Positions 10,807 to 22,130 are shown, numbered from the stretch's first letter. The stretch is DNA of 64,000 bases from Lepidodermella squamata (GCA_047495785.1 JBLDXI010000002.1:2356001-2420000); one strand, 5' to 3'. Notes: generated by a model not told the origin, from the sequence alone. Translations and numbers: made by a program.

Positions 10807-11235
10807 TTTTCGTTCCAAGTTTCAAAAATGCAAACTGAGAAGAAATAACGATTTAGAATGACAGCAATACAGGGCCGGGATTTTTTTCTGTGAGTTGGCG
10901 CTTCCAAGAAGAAGAATCTCGAAAGTCGCACGTTATTTATTATCGAAATGTACCTGATGACACGATGGAAATCTCGCCCAGGCCTGCTCATCGTGCTGGC
11001 GTGGTTGAATTCCACAACTTCAAGCTGGCCGTGCACACGGCTATCATTGACTCGCTGTCTAATGAGTTGTTTAATGCCAAACACCACTTATGAGAATAGC
11101 AGCGTCAGCTAATTGCCGTAGTAGGTTGACACAGATTTTTCTAGATCAGCCGCCATAGAATTTACCGTGCGGTGAAAAAATCTCGCATTTGAGTCTTTTA
11201 ATTTTTGAAGGTAGCAACAACATTTCGAGTTTGAA
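10807..11235. promoter_or_regulatory. shared upstream region of LU3 and LU4 (429 bp)
   Basis: It has the same length and strong sequence match to 6289-6717, including CCATAGAATTTACCGTGCG near 11153 and AATCTCGCATTT near 11179. It is the control region of a duplicated divergent pair. No individual factor sites were identified. Confidence 0.6.
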
Positions 11236-11909
11236 ATGGCTTCATTTCGGTTCGCCTTAGCTGTCTGCCTGCTTGCAGCTTCTTACTTCCAAGGATGCCT
11301 GGGTTAGATATAATTAATTGAAAATACTTTCGTGCTGTAATTTCGAATTCTATCGAACAGGTGAAATTTCCTGCTATATTGGAACAATAAACAATAACGT
11401 TGTTTATGGCGGAAACCCGGACCCAGCTGCTAATAATATATCAATAGCGGCCGGATGCGGCTCCTGCAACCGTCTGGGTTACATGGGATCTGGTACGATG
11501 CGGACTGAATTCAGCTGCGCGCCGCCTGGCATGGAGATCAACTCCATCAAGATTATTCACACACCGCTTTCAAGCCAAGTAAATAATCTCAAGTAATTAA
11601 TTCACATTTATTAATTTGCCACATGATTAACAGGTGGTCTGCTACTGCACTGCTGACAAATGCAACCTGGACCCGCAATGTGGCCATGCTCCCCTTCTGC
11701 CTGATTCGGTGAAGCCGCCAGCGCCCGTTTCGGGGCAAGACGAGGCGTCCGGCATTATTGGAAAGGTTGCCCGGACACTCGGCGATAAGTGCATGGCTCT
11801 ATTCACGGCTGTCACGCTTGTGTGCCAAAACGTCGTGATGGGTGAAATGATGATGCAGGCACCACCCGCTGCTGCTGCTGGCATGATGCCAAGCACACCG
11901 GCTCCTTAA
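11236..11909 (+). CDS. LU4: secreted Ly6/uPAR-like protein
   Basis: Exons 11236-11302, 11361-11578 and 11634-11909 give 186 residues. It is a close paralogue of LU2 with the same exon phases. Exon 1 is the signal peptide (MASFRFALAV..CLG). Exon 2 starts ISCYIG and has CGSC. Exon 3 has CYCTADKCN, a Pro-rich linker, the tail CMALFTAVTLVC and a Met/Ala-rich end STPAP. AATAAA lies near 11986. Expected to be secreted; the partner is unknown. Confidence 0.88.
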
Positions 11910-13539
11910 GCAAAGCCCAGAATTCAACGTTCCCGACGATATTTTTCCGCCCGCAATAGACATGCCATTGAGTTTTGAGTGCTATAATAAAATTCAGTGA
12001 ACAAAATAAGCCATTCCATTCTCAATTCGACATTTTTGGAACATCTCGGAGCATGTTGAAATTGAATATAGGCGCTTTATTGTCACAACGAGTGGTCAGA
12101 CTTTTCAGCAGTGATACTTCAGCAAATGAGGGTCAAACCAGCAGTGACTTTTCATCCGTGACACATTGTCAGTAAAAAATCCATAAAAATCAAATTTTTG
12201 TATTAATTTAAATAATTCTTGCAGACAAGTGAGCAGTGACATTTCAGCAGCGACAAATGAGCAAATGACACTTCATCAATTTTCATTCATTTATCTCGGG
12301 CATTGAACTTGCACTTTTTGAGCTCAACTTCAATGCAGCGCATAGTCACCCTGCTGAATACGGCTGAAATTCTGTTGATGAAATGTCTCTGCTGAAATGT
12401 CACTGCGCAAATGTCACCAAGATAAAGATAAAAAAATTGGAAAAATTATCAAAAATCACTGCTGACTTGTCACTGATGATTTGTCACTGTGCAAATGTCG
12501 CAGCTCAAATGTCAATGCTCATTTGACCCTCATTTGCTGAAATGTCACTGCTGAAAAGTCGTACAACCGTCATAGCAACAGTTGCCAGGTTACCAACAAA
12601 CATATTCTCTATTCTTCCTGTGAAAATCTTGAAGATTCGAAAAATACTGTATGAGCAGTATAAAACAGCGACATTTCAAGCTATACGATGTAGGTCATAG
12701 GGCCAGGCAATGTAATAGCTATTTGTTCGCTTTTTTCATTAGGCTTTGAGACAAGTTTTTCGAAATTTCACGTCTAGTCGTCAAGCTGCCAAGTTCCCAA
12801 TGCTATTAAATGAAACTGTGCCCCAAATGAGTTTCCTAGGAGAATAAGCACTGGAAAAGGTGTTTCGGTTATACTTGAAATTCCGCATTTTTTGCCTGTA
12901 AAACGTGTCTCATACAGACGTGTTGAATGTTTTGAATACTGTACAATGATAATCAGAAGTTTCGCACGGTCAGGAATTTGCCGAGTCAAAACAAAAAAAA
13001 ACATTTTTTGCCCCAAAAGTTTGGGTTCATCTTTTAGCCAAAAATACTCATAAATTGCAATAGGTTGAAAAATGTGAGTATTCATATTCACAATATTCAT
13101 AATATTCAGATATTCATCAAACTTATAAAATTTGTTGAAGAAATTAAAAAAATGGTTTCGATTTATTCTTATCTTTTACACTAACTGCTTATAATTCCTT
13201 CTGGATTTTCTTGCGCGGGGCTAAACATGTCCTAGATTAAAGACATCTCATTACCATATTCAATTTCTTAAAAATCATTCTACTATAATTTTAGCTTTTT
13301 TTAGGGATCGAATATTGACCAGCCTTTCAATTTGTTTCTCTTTGAATTTCGATCTGAGATATATCCATACCATCTGAACATATATTTTCTGAAAGCACTT
13401 CGCTGGTTTCGCGTAATTTTTTGTATTTTTTATTCTCATTTCAGCTATACATGAATACTAAAAAACGATAGGTATTATAATTTGGATCAGTTCAACTCAA
13501 GTTATAATTAAGGAATTGCGAATTCTAGGCTGTAGACAA
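11910..13539. other. interval between LU4 and LU5
   Basis: It holds the inverted-repeat element 12099-12560, and otherwise AT-rich DNA. The 108-codon minus ORF at 12774-13100 shows no signal or family match and I do not call it. Confidence 0.5.
12099..12560. mobile_element. fold-back element with internal AAATGTCACTGC repeats
   Basis: The ends are inverted: GACTTTTCAGCAGTGA and TTCAGCAAATGAGGGTCAAA at the left, and the reverse complement at 12520-12560. The interior is built from many imperfect copies of AAATGTCACTGCTGA in both orientations. It has no coding potential. A short piece with the same word lies at about 60945-60990. Confidence 0.6.
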
Positions 13540-14246
13540 TTACGGGGCAGGTGTCGACATAGCGGCGAAAAATGAGGGGTCGATTTCCGTGCAAAACTGC
13601 GACATAGTGAGCTGCACAAGGGAGCATTTGTCCATAGTCTTCATCGTCATGAATTGCATGGCGGCAAATGGCATGCTGCTGTCCGCACCAGGAGGGCCGC
13701 CGGGTCCCGCTGCCGTCGCACTTGAGTCCGCCGGACCTGGCCCCATCGGTCCTGGACCCATCGGACCTGGACCCATTGGACCTGGCCCCATCATCGGGTT
13801 CGGCCCGTTCGGAGCTGGTCCTGTTGGCATGTACTGGCTTGTGACGCCGCAAGCCGTCACGCCGTTGCAATTGTTGACTCCGCAAGAGCATGAGACCTTA
13901 TAAAGGGAAAATTATTTGGTTTTAATCAGATGATTTCGTAAATGAATACCTGATCGACTTCGGCACTTTTTGATATAGTGTACGTCTGTTCGGCTTCAAC
14001 CTGTTGGGGGCGGAATTTTTCGCAGCTGAAACTAACCAGCGCCATGGGGCTGATCTTCATAATTTGATGTGTGAAAGTGCAGTAGTCGCAGTTGTCCTCG
14101 GTCTTGACAGTCGCCGATAATTCGGCCGGGTTCGTCGATATCGTAGTAGATCCTTCAGCCTTGGCGGTTCCCGAGAAGCAAGTGATGCCGGCTTGAGCGA
14201 CTCCGAGGCAACACGCAACAACGACGAGACACATTTTGAACTCCAT
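13540..14246 (-). CDS. LU5: secreted Ly6/uPAR-like protein
   Basis: Exons 14246-13950 and 13896-13540 give 217 residues. The signal peptide is residues 1-19. The N-terminal part has ITCFSG and CDYC. Exon 2 begins VSCSCGVNNCN, followed by a short MGPGP repeat, an Ala/Gly/Pro linker and the tail CSLVQLTMSQFC, ending STPAP. It is an alpha-type paralogue of LU1 and LU3 but more diverged. It is divergent from LU6 with 320 bp between the starts. The second Met at residue 5 is an alternative start. Confidence 0.86.
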
Positions 14247-14566
14247 TTTTCAGCTGGAAAAATTGAAGCGAAAATAAACAGAATGAATATCAGTGGATAA
14301 GATCTTCTTCTTGTTTTGTTCGACCGCGCGAAAAAATGCAAATTTAAAAGGGTGCAAATTCGCGCAGGTGGGGTTCAATGTCGCTTTTATTGCCTGCAAT
14401 TAAGGTTTAAAAGTTCGGTAAATGTTGGCACTTTCAGGTTTAGGGCTGGCCATAAATTTGAAAAAATTGTTTCTGCTCGTCAGGGGTATGGGATAATTCT
14501 AAAACCCAGCTACATTTTACATCATTTTTTCATTTGAGCCTGCTAGTAATTTTGGAAAACTGTAAC
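14247..14566. promoter_or_regulatory. LU5/LU6 intergenic control region
   Basis: A block at about 14342-14400 (TTTAAAAGGGTG, then AATTCGCGCAGG, then TCGCTTTTATTGCC) recurs upstream of LU7 at about 15500-15555. TTTAAAAG is TATA-like. The shared block shows that LU6 and LU7 were duplicated together with their promoter. Confidence 0.6.
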
Positions 14567-15224
14567 ATGGTTTCAATTCAAGTTGCTGTCGGGATTTGCT
14601 TGATAGCTGCATTCAACGCATGCTACGGTTGGGATTGAAATATTCCCATTAAAGAATTTAAAATTATTTCACAATTCAACAGGCGATATCGCGTGTTACG
14701 ATGGGATGATTAACAAGAATATTCTATTTGGCAAATCTCTGGACCCTGTTGCCAACAATTTGACTGTCCGCACCGATTGCAAGGTCTGCCAGCGCACGAA
14801 TGTCGCCTACGACAGTGGTATGCAGGCATCTATGTTCAGCTGTCAAGTTTTCGGAGCAATCGCCAACTCCACCACGATTATTCATACGTCGCTATCGACA
14901 CAGGTTTTTATTTTTTTTAAATTATCGGCGAAATTTAAATTTTTAAATAATTAGAACATGTGCACTTGTACGACTGATAAATGCAACCAGGAATTGCTTT
15001 GCGGCAATGTGGAAAATCTGCCTGAGCAGATCAGACCCCTGCCTAAACCTGCCTCCAGCGGTCCTGAGGGCGCCGGCATTCTCGGGGTGATCGCCACAAA
15101 AGCAGGCGAAAAATGCCAAGCTTTGACAACTGCGATTCAATTTTTGTGCCAGGGCGCAATGATGGCTGAAATGGCTGCTATGATGATGCCAGCTGCTGGT
15201 GGACCATCTACACCTGCACCTTAA
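14567..15224 (+). CDS. LU6: secreted Ly6/uPAR-like protein
   Basis: Exons 14567-14627, 14683-14903 and 14955-15224 give 183 residues. Exon 1 encodes the signal peptide (MVSIQVAVGICL). Exon 2 has IACYDG and the pair CKVC. Exon 3 has CTCTTDKCN, a linker with GPEGAGILG, the tail CQALTTAIQFLC and the end PSTPAP. It has the same phases as LU2 and LU4. AATAAA lies near 15284. It is a tandem paralogue of LU7. Confidence 0.87.
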
Positions 15225-15495
15225 TTATCACGACTTCCAAGAAATTAACCCGAAAATTCAAGAAAATTATCGTTTTTATTAGTTTTAATAAAAATCGCTG
15301 ATAGGCCAAAGGTGCTGTTTTGACCATTTCTACCAGCGAAAACCGAAGGTTCGATATCTGTGGAGAGCGATGCCTCGGAACAATTAGACTGAGATTTTCC
15401 CAATTTTTCCGAAAATAGAGTTAGCGAAAATGAAAGGGTACATCAACTGCCTTAAATTTGCATTCTTTAGATATTATGAGCTTTCACCTCCCGAA

Positions 15496-15560
15496 AAACA
15501 CTTTAAAAGGGTGATAATTCGCGCAGGCGGAGTTCCATCTCGCTTTTATTGCCATAGTAA
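15496..15560 (+). promoter_or_regulatory. LU7 core promoter block
   Basis: TTTAAAAGGGTG followed by AATTCGCGCAGG and TCGCTTTTATTGCC repeats the block upstream of LU6. The TATA-like word lies about 175 bp before the LU7 start codon. Confidence 0.5.
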
Positions 15561-15677
15561 TGATAATGATGCCTTAGTTCTGAGGCTGATGTGTCGAATG
15601 ATGGCCATAAAAAATTGTGAAAAAACTCATGCTCAACTTTTACATGTTACCAGTGAATAATTTAGGATTTTTTTTAA

Positions 15678-16520
15678 ATGGTTTCTATGAAAGCTGCTGT
15701 CGCAGTTTGCTTGGTGGTTGCCTCGGCATTCATTGCATGCTACGGTAAAATGGGCAGCGCGGAGGTTGGGTCATTAATTCTAGACTAAATCCAACAATAA
15801 TCAATTTTTTGTTAACATTTTCACATTTTTCAAATTTAATTAATTTTGCGCAAAATCTTACGGTGAAATTCTAGTAAAGCTGAGCCAATCGATTGTACAT
15901 CGTAATTATCCGACCCTACCTCCGCCACCTAATCGGGATTAAAATATTCCCATTTGTGATATTGTTTAATCCTAAACAGGAGATATTCCTTGCTACAGCG
16001 GTTATGTCAGCAATAATGTTCTCTATGGAGGTTCTCTAGACCCTGTTGCTAACAATTTGACTGTCCGTACCGATTGCAAGATCTGCCAGCACACGACTAT
16101 CGCTTACGACAGTGGCATGAAGTCATCCATGTTCAACTGCCAAGTTTTCGGAGACATCGCCAACTCAACCACGATTTATCATTTTCCATCATCGACACAG
16201 GTTTTCATTCTTATTAATCATATCGAAATAACATAAAATTGAACATTTCAAACTAGATTGCTTGCAGCTGTTCGACTGATAAATGTAACCAGGACCTGTA
16301 CTGCGGCAATCTCGAACTCCTGCCTGAACAGGTTAGACCCTTGCCGAAGCCCGCCTCCCAGGGACCTGAAGGCGCCGGCATTCTCGGGGTGATCGCCACG
16401 AAACCAGGCGAAAAATGCCAAGCCTTATCAACTGCACTTCAATTGTTGTGCCAGGGCGCTATGATGGCTGAAATGGCTGCTTTAATGCCAACTGGTGGAC
16501 CCTCTACGCCTGCGCCCTAA
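15678..16520 (+). CDS. LU7: secreted Ly6/uPAR-like protein with MITE in intron 1
   Basis: Exons 15678-15744, 15980-16200 and 16257-16520 give 183 residues. It is a close paralogue of LU6 (signal peptide, IPCYSG, pair CKIC, then CSCSTDKCN, tail CQALSTALQLLC, end PSTPAP). Intron 1 is 235 nt instead of the usual 55. The extra DNA starts and ends with inverted copies of a GCGGAGGT.GGGTC word, so a small transposon has landed in it. Confidence 0.87.
15757..15927. mobile_element. small MITE inside LU7 intron 1
   Basis: The ends GCGGAGGTTGGGTC and GACCCTACCTCCGCC are inverted repeats. The intron of the sister gene LU6 lacks this DNA and is otherwise alignable (ATATTCCCATT follows in both). About 170 bp; no target-site duplication was resolved. 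Confidence 0.55.
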
Positions 16521-16733
16521 ATTTCACGGCTTCAAACAAAAAAATGAAATGCTGGGCCTCAAAAAAAATATTGTTTGTATTAGTTGAAATAACAAATCAT
16601 TGTTATGCGCACAGAAAAACACGGTGACTAAGATATTTGAACAATAGCCCCAAATCGCGACAAATTTAATTGTTATCCACCTGATAAAAGACTCCGGGAA
16701 ACTTCGCCACGCAGCGTATATTAGTGCTCGAAA

Positions 16734-17330
16734 ATGTTAAAAAAAATTGCGGCATTGATAGCGATTTTTTCAGCCTTTGGCTTCGCGAATGCTGGGCTCA
16801 AGTGCCATGTAGCTCAGGTGACCGGGAAGAGTGCGAACTATCTCCCGACGCCAGGGGACAATGCGTTCACCCAAGAGGACAACTGCGACTTTTGTTCACG
16901 GACCATGACCCAGTTGGGCCAGTTTGTCAGCCTCGTCTTCGGCTGCGGCAAAGCAGGTTCGCCTAGCCAAGAGTGCGATGAAATGATGATGGTCACCAAT
17001 GATACAGCAAATAACAGGCGCCAGGTTAAATAAAAGCTGAAATTCCCGGAATGATGAAATTTTGCGTTTTTTTAGTTTGTTTGCAAGTGTTGTGGCGAGT
17101 TGTGCAATGGATTTTCGAATTGCTCGTTGAGCATGGGCAATCGGCAACCGCCAGCGGCGATGGGTGCGACTACAGCGAGCCCTCCAATTAGCTGGGCTAA
17201 TGCAGCCATCAACCGACTGCCGGTGGCTTCCAGGTGCTCGATGACTTTGCTTTTAATGAGCCAAATGTGCGCGGAAATGGGCTTGCGCGAGAACAGCACC
17301 ACTACCATGAGCAGCGGCAGCAAGCGCTGA
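16734..17330 (+). CDS. LU8: secreted Ly6/uPAR-like protein
   Basis: Exons 16734-17024 and 17076-17330 give 181 residues. The signal peptide is residues 1-20. The mature part starts LKCHVAQVTGKSANYLPTPG, has CDFC, and exon 2 opens CKCCGELCN, the classic double-Cys form of the Ly6 C-terminal finger. The tail is CSMTLLLMSQMC. Unlike the alpha and beta forms it ends in a Ser/Thr-rich basic tail. A TATA-like word (GATAAAAG) with CCGGGAAACTTCGCC lies 26-50 bp before the ATG. It is a tandem pair with LU9. Confidence 0.86.
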
Positions 17331-17619
17331 TAATGCGCGACCGTTTGAAATCTTCGAATTGACTGAGAAATAATTTCGATTACAAATTTTCGCTTTTATT
17401 ATTTTTGCTTGTGTTCGGACAACTTGGAAAGGCTGTTTTAATATTATAAAGTAATTTTGAAAATTAGATTAAATTAAATTTTAATTAAATTTCTCCTCAA
17501 ATGGCTATCGAGCCGATTCGACCTAACACACTTCAAATCAGCAGACATAGTTTGGATAAGAGTCTCTATAAGAGTCTTATTCGATAGACGTTTGGAATTC
17601 ATCAGGTATTTTAGAAAAT

Positions 17620-17685
17620 TGTTTCAGCTGCCCTAATGCCAACTGCTAATGCCGGTGACTCAACGTCAGCACCTTTTGACTTGGA
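17620..17685 (+). pseudogene. relic of a beta-type LU C-terminus
   Basis: The plus-strand reading AALMPTANAGDSTSAP copies the end of LU7 (AALMPTGGPSTPAP). No other part of a gene is preserved. It lies between LU8 and LU9, so a beta gene was probably deleted there. Confidence 0.4.
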
Positions 17686-17831
17686 AAATGACAAGGAATA
17701 TCGTGTAAATTATCGTTTTTGTTACTTCGTATAAGAATTCATTGTTCCAGGTCGCAGAAAAAACGGTGTGGCTACCTCTATTATCAGAACAATAGCCGGC
17801 AAAAACGAAACAAATTTCATTGTTTTCCACC

Positions 17832-17858
17832 TTATAAAAGAGGCCGGGAAACTTCGCC
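17832..17858 (+). promoter_or_regulatory. LU9 TATA block, shared with LU8
   Basis: TTATAAAAGAGGCCGGGAAA and CTTCGCC lie 24-50 bp before the LU9 start. LU8 has the same block at 16681-16708. The position implies a very short 5' leader. Confidence 0.55.
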
Positions 17859-17881
17859 TCTCCGCATTATTTTTTGCGAAA

Positions 17882-18480
17882 ATGTTTAACAAGATTAGCG
17901 CTTTGATAGCGATTTTTTCGGTCTTCGGCTTCGCGAATGCCGGGCTCAAGTGCCATGTTGCTGAGGTGAGCGGGAAGAGTGCGAACTATCTCCCGACACC
18001 AGGAGACAGGGCTTTCACTCAACAGAACAACTGCGACTACTGCGAACGGACCATGACTATGGTAGGCACCTCTGCCAGCATCGCCTTCCGTTGCGGCAAG
18101 TCAGATGCGCCTGCTGGCGAAGGCTGCAGTGAAATGATGATGGTCAACAAAGTTGCCGAGCAAAGCCTGACCCAGGTAACAATACCCTAAAGCCGCCATG
18201 ATTGTTTAATAAAACTCGCGTCTTTTAGTTCTCGTGCTCGTGTTGTAACGACCTGTGCAATGGAGTCTCGAATTGCACGATGGGAATGGGCCGTAATCGA
18301 CCAGCGGCGATGAGTGCGACTACGGCGAGCCCTCCAATCAGCTGGGCCAATACGGTTCTCAACCGAATGCCGACGGCTGACAGGTGTATGATGACTGTGT
18401 TCTTACTTAGCCAAATGTGCCAGGATATGGCCTCCCGCGAGAACAGCACCACTACTATGTCCAGTGGAAGCAGGCGTTGA
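17882..18480 (+). CDS. LU9: secreted Ly6/uPAR-like protein
   Basis: Exons 17882-18175 and 18229-18480 give 181 residues. It is a close tandem copy of LU8: same signal peptide type, LKCHVAEVSGKSANYLPTPG, CDYC, then CSCCNDLCN, tail CMMTVFLLSQMC and a Ser/Thr/Arg-rich end. AATAAA follows near 18590. Confidence 0.87.
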
Positions 18481-19042
18481 TAACTGTTCGAAATCTATAC
18501 GAACTTTACTGTGGACGATAATTTCAATTTTTTGCATAATAATTTGCTATTTTAGTGTTCGGACAACTTGGAAAGGCTGTGTTAAAATAAAATGAATTAA
18601 ATTGGAAATTGTTTGAACTTGATATCGCCGCATCCTCAAATTTCAGATGGTTCGAAAGGAGATCGAACCGAGCCATGATGAGACCAACAAATACTTCTAA
18701 TAGGCAGAGTTAGTTCGATGAGACTCAATCGAATTTCGATCGAAGTTTCCCTTCAGCGATTTTTTCTTGCCATCTCGGGATTTTAAAAATGGTTTCCCCT
18801 TTTTTTCCTTTTTTTAATAAAATTTTTGAGTTCTGCATTTCGAAAACTTCAAAAAAACTGGGTCGACCTATTCGATGCTTACAATTTTTTTTGTAGCCCT
18901 CTGCCCTCGATATAGCCGTGAGAAAATCCGCACTGCCCAGGTTAGCCCCCTTGTTTTCACACGTTTTGTTCTACCCGGCATTCAGCTTACTTTTAAATTG
19001 AATGCCAAAAGCCTAAGCAACTCATTTTCACATAAAATAAAG

Positions 19043-19726
19043 ATGTCGCGAATGGCAATAATAGCGATTGGCCTTGCCGTGGCCTCTTTTATTCAATCAT
19101 CTTCAGGTAATAGCTAGAATAACTCAGCTAAATTTTGCTTAATTTTCATATATTAATAGCCTTGTCATGTTATGCCGGTAGCGTCATGATCTATACGGCG
19201 TACGGCGGGCAAATGGACCCAGCCAAAATTCAAAACGTCACCCTTAAAACCAGCTGCAACGCTTGCTCACGGACTTCGGCGAATGCTATTCAAATGGGAT
19301 ATATGAGCATCCAATGGGGCTGCGATGAAAACCCAGGCAACGTTGCTAATACCGGCGCCACTTGCGCCAAAATGGTGCAAATGGGCCGTAGCAAAGGCTC
19401 GGTAAATTAAAAAACAAATATTTTCAAAGAATATGAGTTAAAATTTTATTTTTATTTAATTTCAGTCCACAAACGTGTGTTACTGCTGCGCAGACAAATG
19501 CAACGGGCAAATGAACTGCGGAAACGAGGACATGTTGCCAGCTGGAATGATGATGCCGCGCCCTATGAACAGCACCCGTCCTTCGATGATGATGATGGGC
19601 GAGCCTGGCGCCGGCTACATGGGCATGGTTGCTGATACCGATTACAAGAAATGCATTGCGTTAACCGGGCTTCTTAACTCTGTTTGCACTGAACTGCAAC
19701 CTAATGGCAAGCCGACGACGCCCTAG
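19043..19726 (+). CDS. LU10: secreted Ly6/uPAR-like protein
   Basis: Exons 19043-19106, 19160-19401 and 19466-19726 give 188 residues. Exon 1 is the signal peptide. Exon 2 begins LSCYAG and has CNAC and two further Cys. Exon 3 begins VCYCCADKCN, then a Met-rich linker (MMMPRPMNST, MMMMGEPG) and the tail CIALTGLLNSVC. It has the same exon plan as LU12, its closest relative. AATAAA lies near 19790. Confidence 0.86.
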
Positions 19727-19951
19727 ATAAACTCGCCTTATTCAAGTTGTCCGAATCACAGCCTTATATTAAACAATATATCATGATAATAAAAAAAGTA
19801 TCTCTTTTCTTCCAAGGATTTGTTTGCTTAGCTCTCTTATAATATTGTCATCGGTTTTTTTCGGGTACCGTTTTGTTTACACTGTCATGCCCAATGGAAG
19901 AGGATTAGTCAAAGCGTTTATCCTATATTCAATAATTTCCTGGTAAAACAA

Positions 19952-20443
19952 ATGGTTAAATTAATTCTTATTTTCGTCCTTGCTTTTTCCGTTGCTGTTG
20001 GTCGCTCGAGTGGCCTGACTTGCTACAGCGGCGAGGTGTCGTCGATGACGAGCTCATCGATTTCGAGCAATCCGAAAGACCACGGCAGCCAGATTAAGCA
20101 GGAAAGTAGCTGTACGTACTGCGCACGAACAATGAGCGCCTCTGCATATCCGCAATCTTTTTCGGCAATTAATTACGAATGCGGGAAAAGCACAGACGCT
20201 TGCGCCAACACGATCATGGTCAACTCGATTGGGAAACCCAGCAATACGACACAATTTAGCTGCCAATGCTGCTCGGACAATTGCAATGGAGAGGCTGGAT
20301 GTCGCGTTAAATTAGGATCTAGCGTTTCAACAGGCACCGCAGCTCCGGCTCGTTCGGCGTCGGAAAAGTGCGAAAATGCCATTAAGCTGGTTGATCAGCT
20401 ATGTTCTTCCATCAAGCACTCGTCGAATTCAACCGCTAATTAA
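19952..20443 (+). CDS. LU11: secreted Ly6/uPAR-like protein, single exon
   Basis: One uninterrupted exon of 163 residues, the only intronless member here. The signal peptide is residues 1-21. LTCYSG, then CTYC, then CQCCSDNCN, and the tail CENAIKLVDQLC follow the family order. Intron loss, perhaps by retroposition, is one explanation. AATAAA lies near 20463. Confidence 0.87.
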   Translation: MVKLILIFVLAFSVAVGRSSGLTCYSGEVSSMTSSSISSNPKDHGSQIKQESSCTYCARTMSASAYPQSFSAINYECGKSTDACANTIMVNSIGKPSNTTQFSCQCCSDNCNGEAGCRVKLGSSVSTGTAAPARSASEKCENAIKLVDQLCSSIKHSSNSTAN

Positions 20444-20512
20444 AAGAATAACACTTTAAAATAATAAAACTCCCTTATAACGATTTTAAATTAATTTTTA
20501 GAATTTTTAAGG

Positions 20513-21101
20513 ATGCTATCCTTTTTGGTCATCTCTACGTGTTTAATCGGCGCAAATGGTGAACATATTTTGAAATTTTATTAATTAAAATTAAAAGATT
20601 CCCACAGCTCTCTCGTGCTACGACGGCTTTGTCAACGCGGCGTCGATAACGGAGTTCAACCCAGCCAAATACACCGCTGTGACTCTGAAACCGAACTGCA
20701 ACGCCTGTTCCAGGACTTTAGTCAAGGCCGCCAAGTCTTCGCTGCTTTGGAAATGCGACGCTGAGCCTCACAATGTGGTGAACACTGGCGCAACTTGCGG
20801 CAGAATGTTACAGTCGAATCGGTCGCCTACATTCGACCAGGTTCAATAGCTTCAATTTTTAGTTGATAAATAGGTTTCGAGTTTTAATTTTTTTTTCATA
20901 CAGGCTGTTTGCATTTGCTGCTCTGACAAGTGTAATGCGCTTGAAAATTGCGGTAATGAAGAGCTGTTACCCGCGGTTTTCAGCTCAACTGCAACGGCCA
21001 GCTCGAATCAGACTACTACACCACAGTCGCCGTCTGAGTTGTGTTCGGCTGCCCAAGAGGCACTGAAAGGAGTTTGCAGCGACCTTAAGCCGAAACTATG
21101 A
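20513..21101 (+). CDS. LU12: secreted Ly6/uPAR-like protein
   Basis: Exons 20513-20558, 20608-20840 and 20904-21101 give 158 residues. The signal exon is short (15 residues plus a split codon). Exon 2 has LSCYDG, CNAC and NTGATC as in LU10. Exon 3 has CICCSDKCN, a Ser/Thr linker and the tail CSAAQEALKGVC. The signal peptide is on the short side, so an upstream Met or an extra exon cannot be excluded. Confidence 0.78.
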
Positions 21102-22130
21102 TCAATTCACCTTGATCGAATGAATTATCATAATTTTGAACGAAATGAAATAAATTCGGCACGAGATTGGCGGTAAAAAAGCCTTTCTGTCTATACTTGA
21201 GGCCGTATATTTTAACCCTAGATTTTCGATGATTCCTCTTTTTTGGCAGCTTTCAGACAGTCAGGAGGCTAAGCTGAATAACAAAAATTCTGACCTCATT
21301 TCGGACAAATGAAAAAATTTAAATTTTGAAATATTATTGTACCTATGCGTACACATTTTCACAGGGATTTTTTCGCGGAAATAAAAAATCACAAATATTC
21401 CGAGAGTCGCCCTCGCGAATTCAAATTTTCGCCATTTTGACGTCGAATTCAAGCAAATTTCTACGCGTAGAGAGGAAAATCAGAATTGCGTGTCGCGCTA
21501 TTCGAAGTTTGGAGAAATAAATCGTGGACTGAATTTTCTGATTTCGCTACTACAAAACGCGATAGAGCACCCGCCCGGATTTCGGCCATTTTTTTGTTTT
21601 TCCTACTTTGCCAGCCAGGTGAATTTATACAAAATATTCAGCAAAAGCAGAATTATAGAGAAGTTATTGGGCTATCGAGTGCCCGTGTCCGCAAGTCCGG
21701 ACGATTTTACCCTGATTTATGGCTAATTTTGTAGTCACCTAGACTCCTGGCCGAAGTTAGGGAACCAGGTGACCTAATTTCGGACACCTCATCCAGTTAC
21801 GCTAATACCTCAATTTTGGTACCGTCTCGGCGGCAAGGCTCCGTGCCCATTTGGAATAATTTGTTTGCGATCACGTGCTGAAAAAATTTAATCGTGAAAA
21901 ATGTCGTGAAAAATTCATCGTGTCCAAAATTCGATTTCTTCTCTAATATTTGGCAATCGATCAGCTCTAGAAAATCGACCTTAAAACTTCTGTACAGCAA
22001 TAAAATATATAACGATCAAGTGGTATCAGCTTTAAAAACCCAAGACAAAAAATCAGTGATTTGTATGAGTAATTTTTATTGGAATTATTGCCAAAGCCGA
22101 CAGATCTCAATCATAATTTTCTACATTACG
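21102..22130. other. gap with a dispersed repeat
   Basis: No gene is supported. The stretch 21640-21750 is a copy of the repeat family also at 25330-25440 (opposite orientation) and 9560-9680, sharing GATTTTACC.TGATTTATGG and GGCTA.CGA.TGCC words. Confidence 0.45.
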
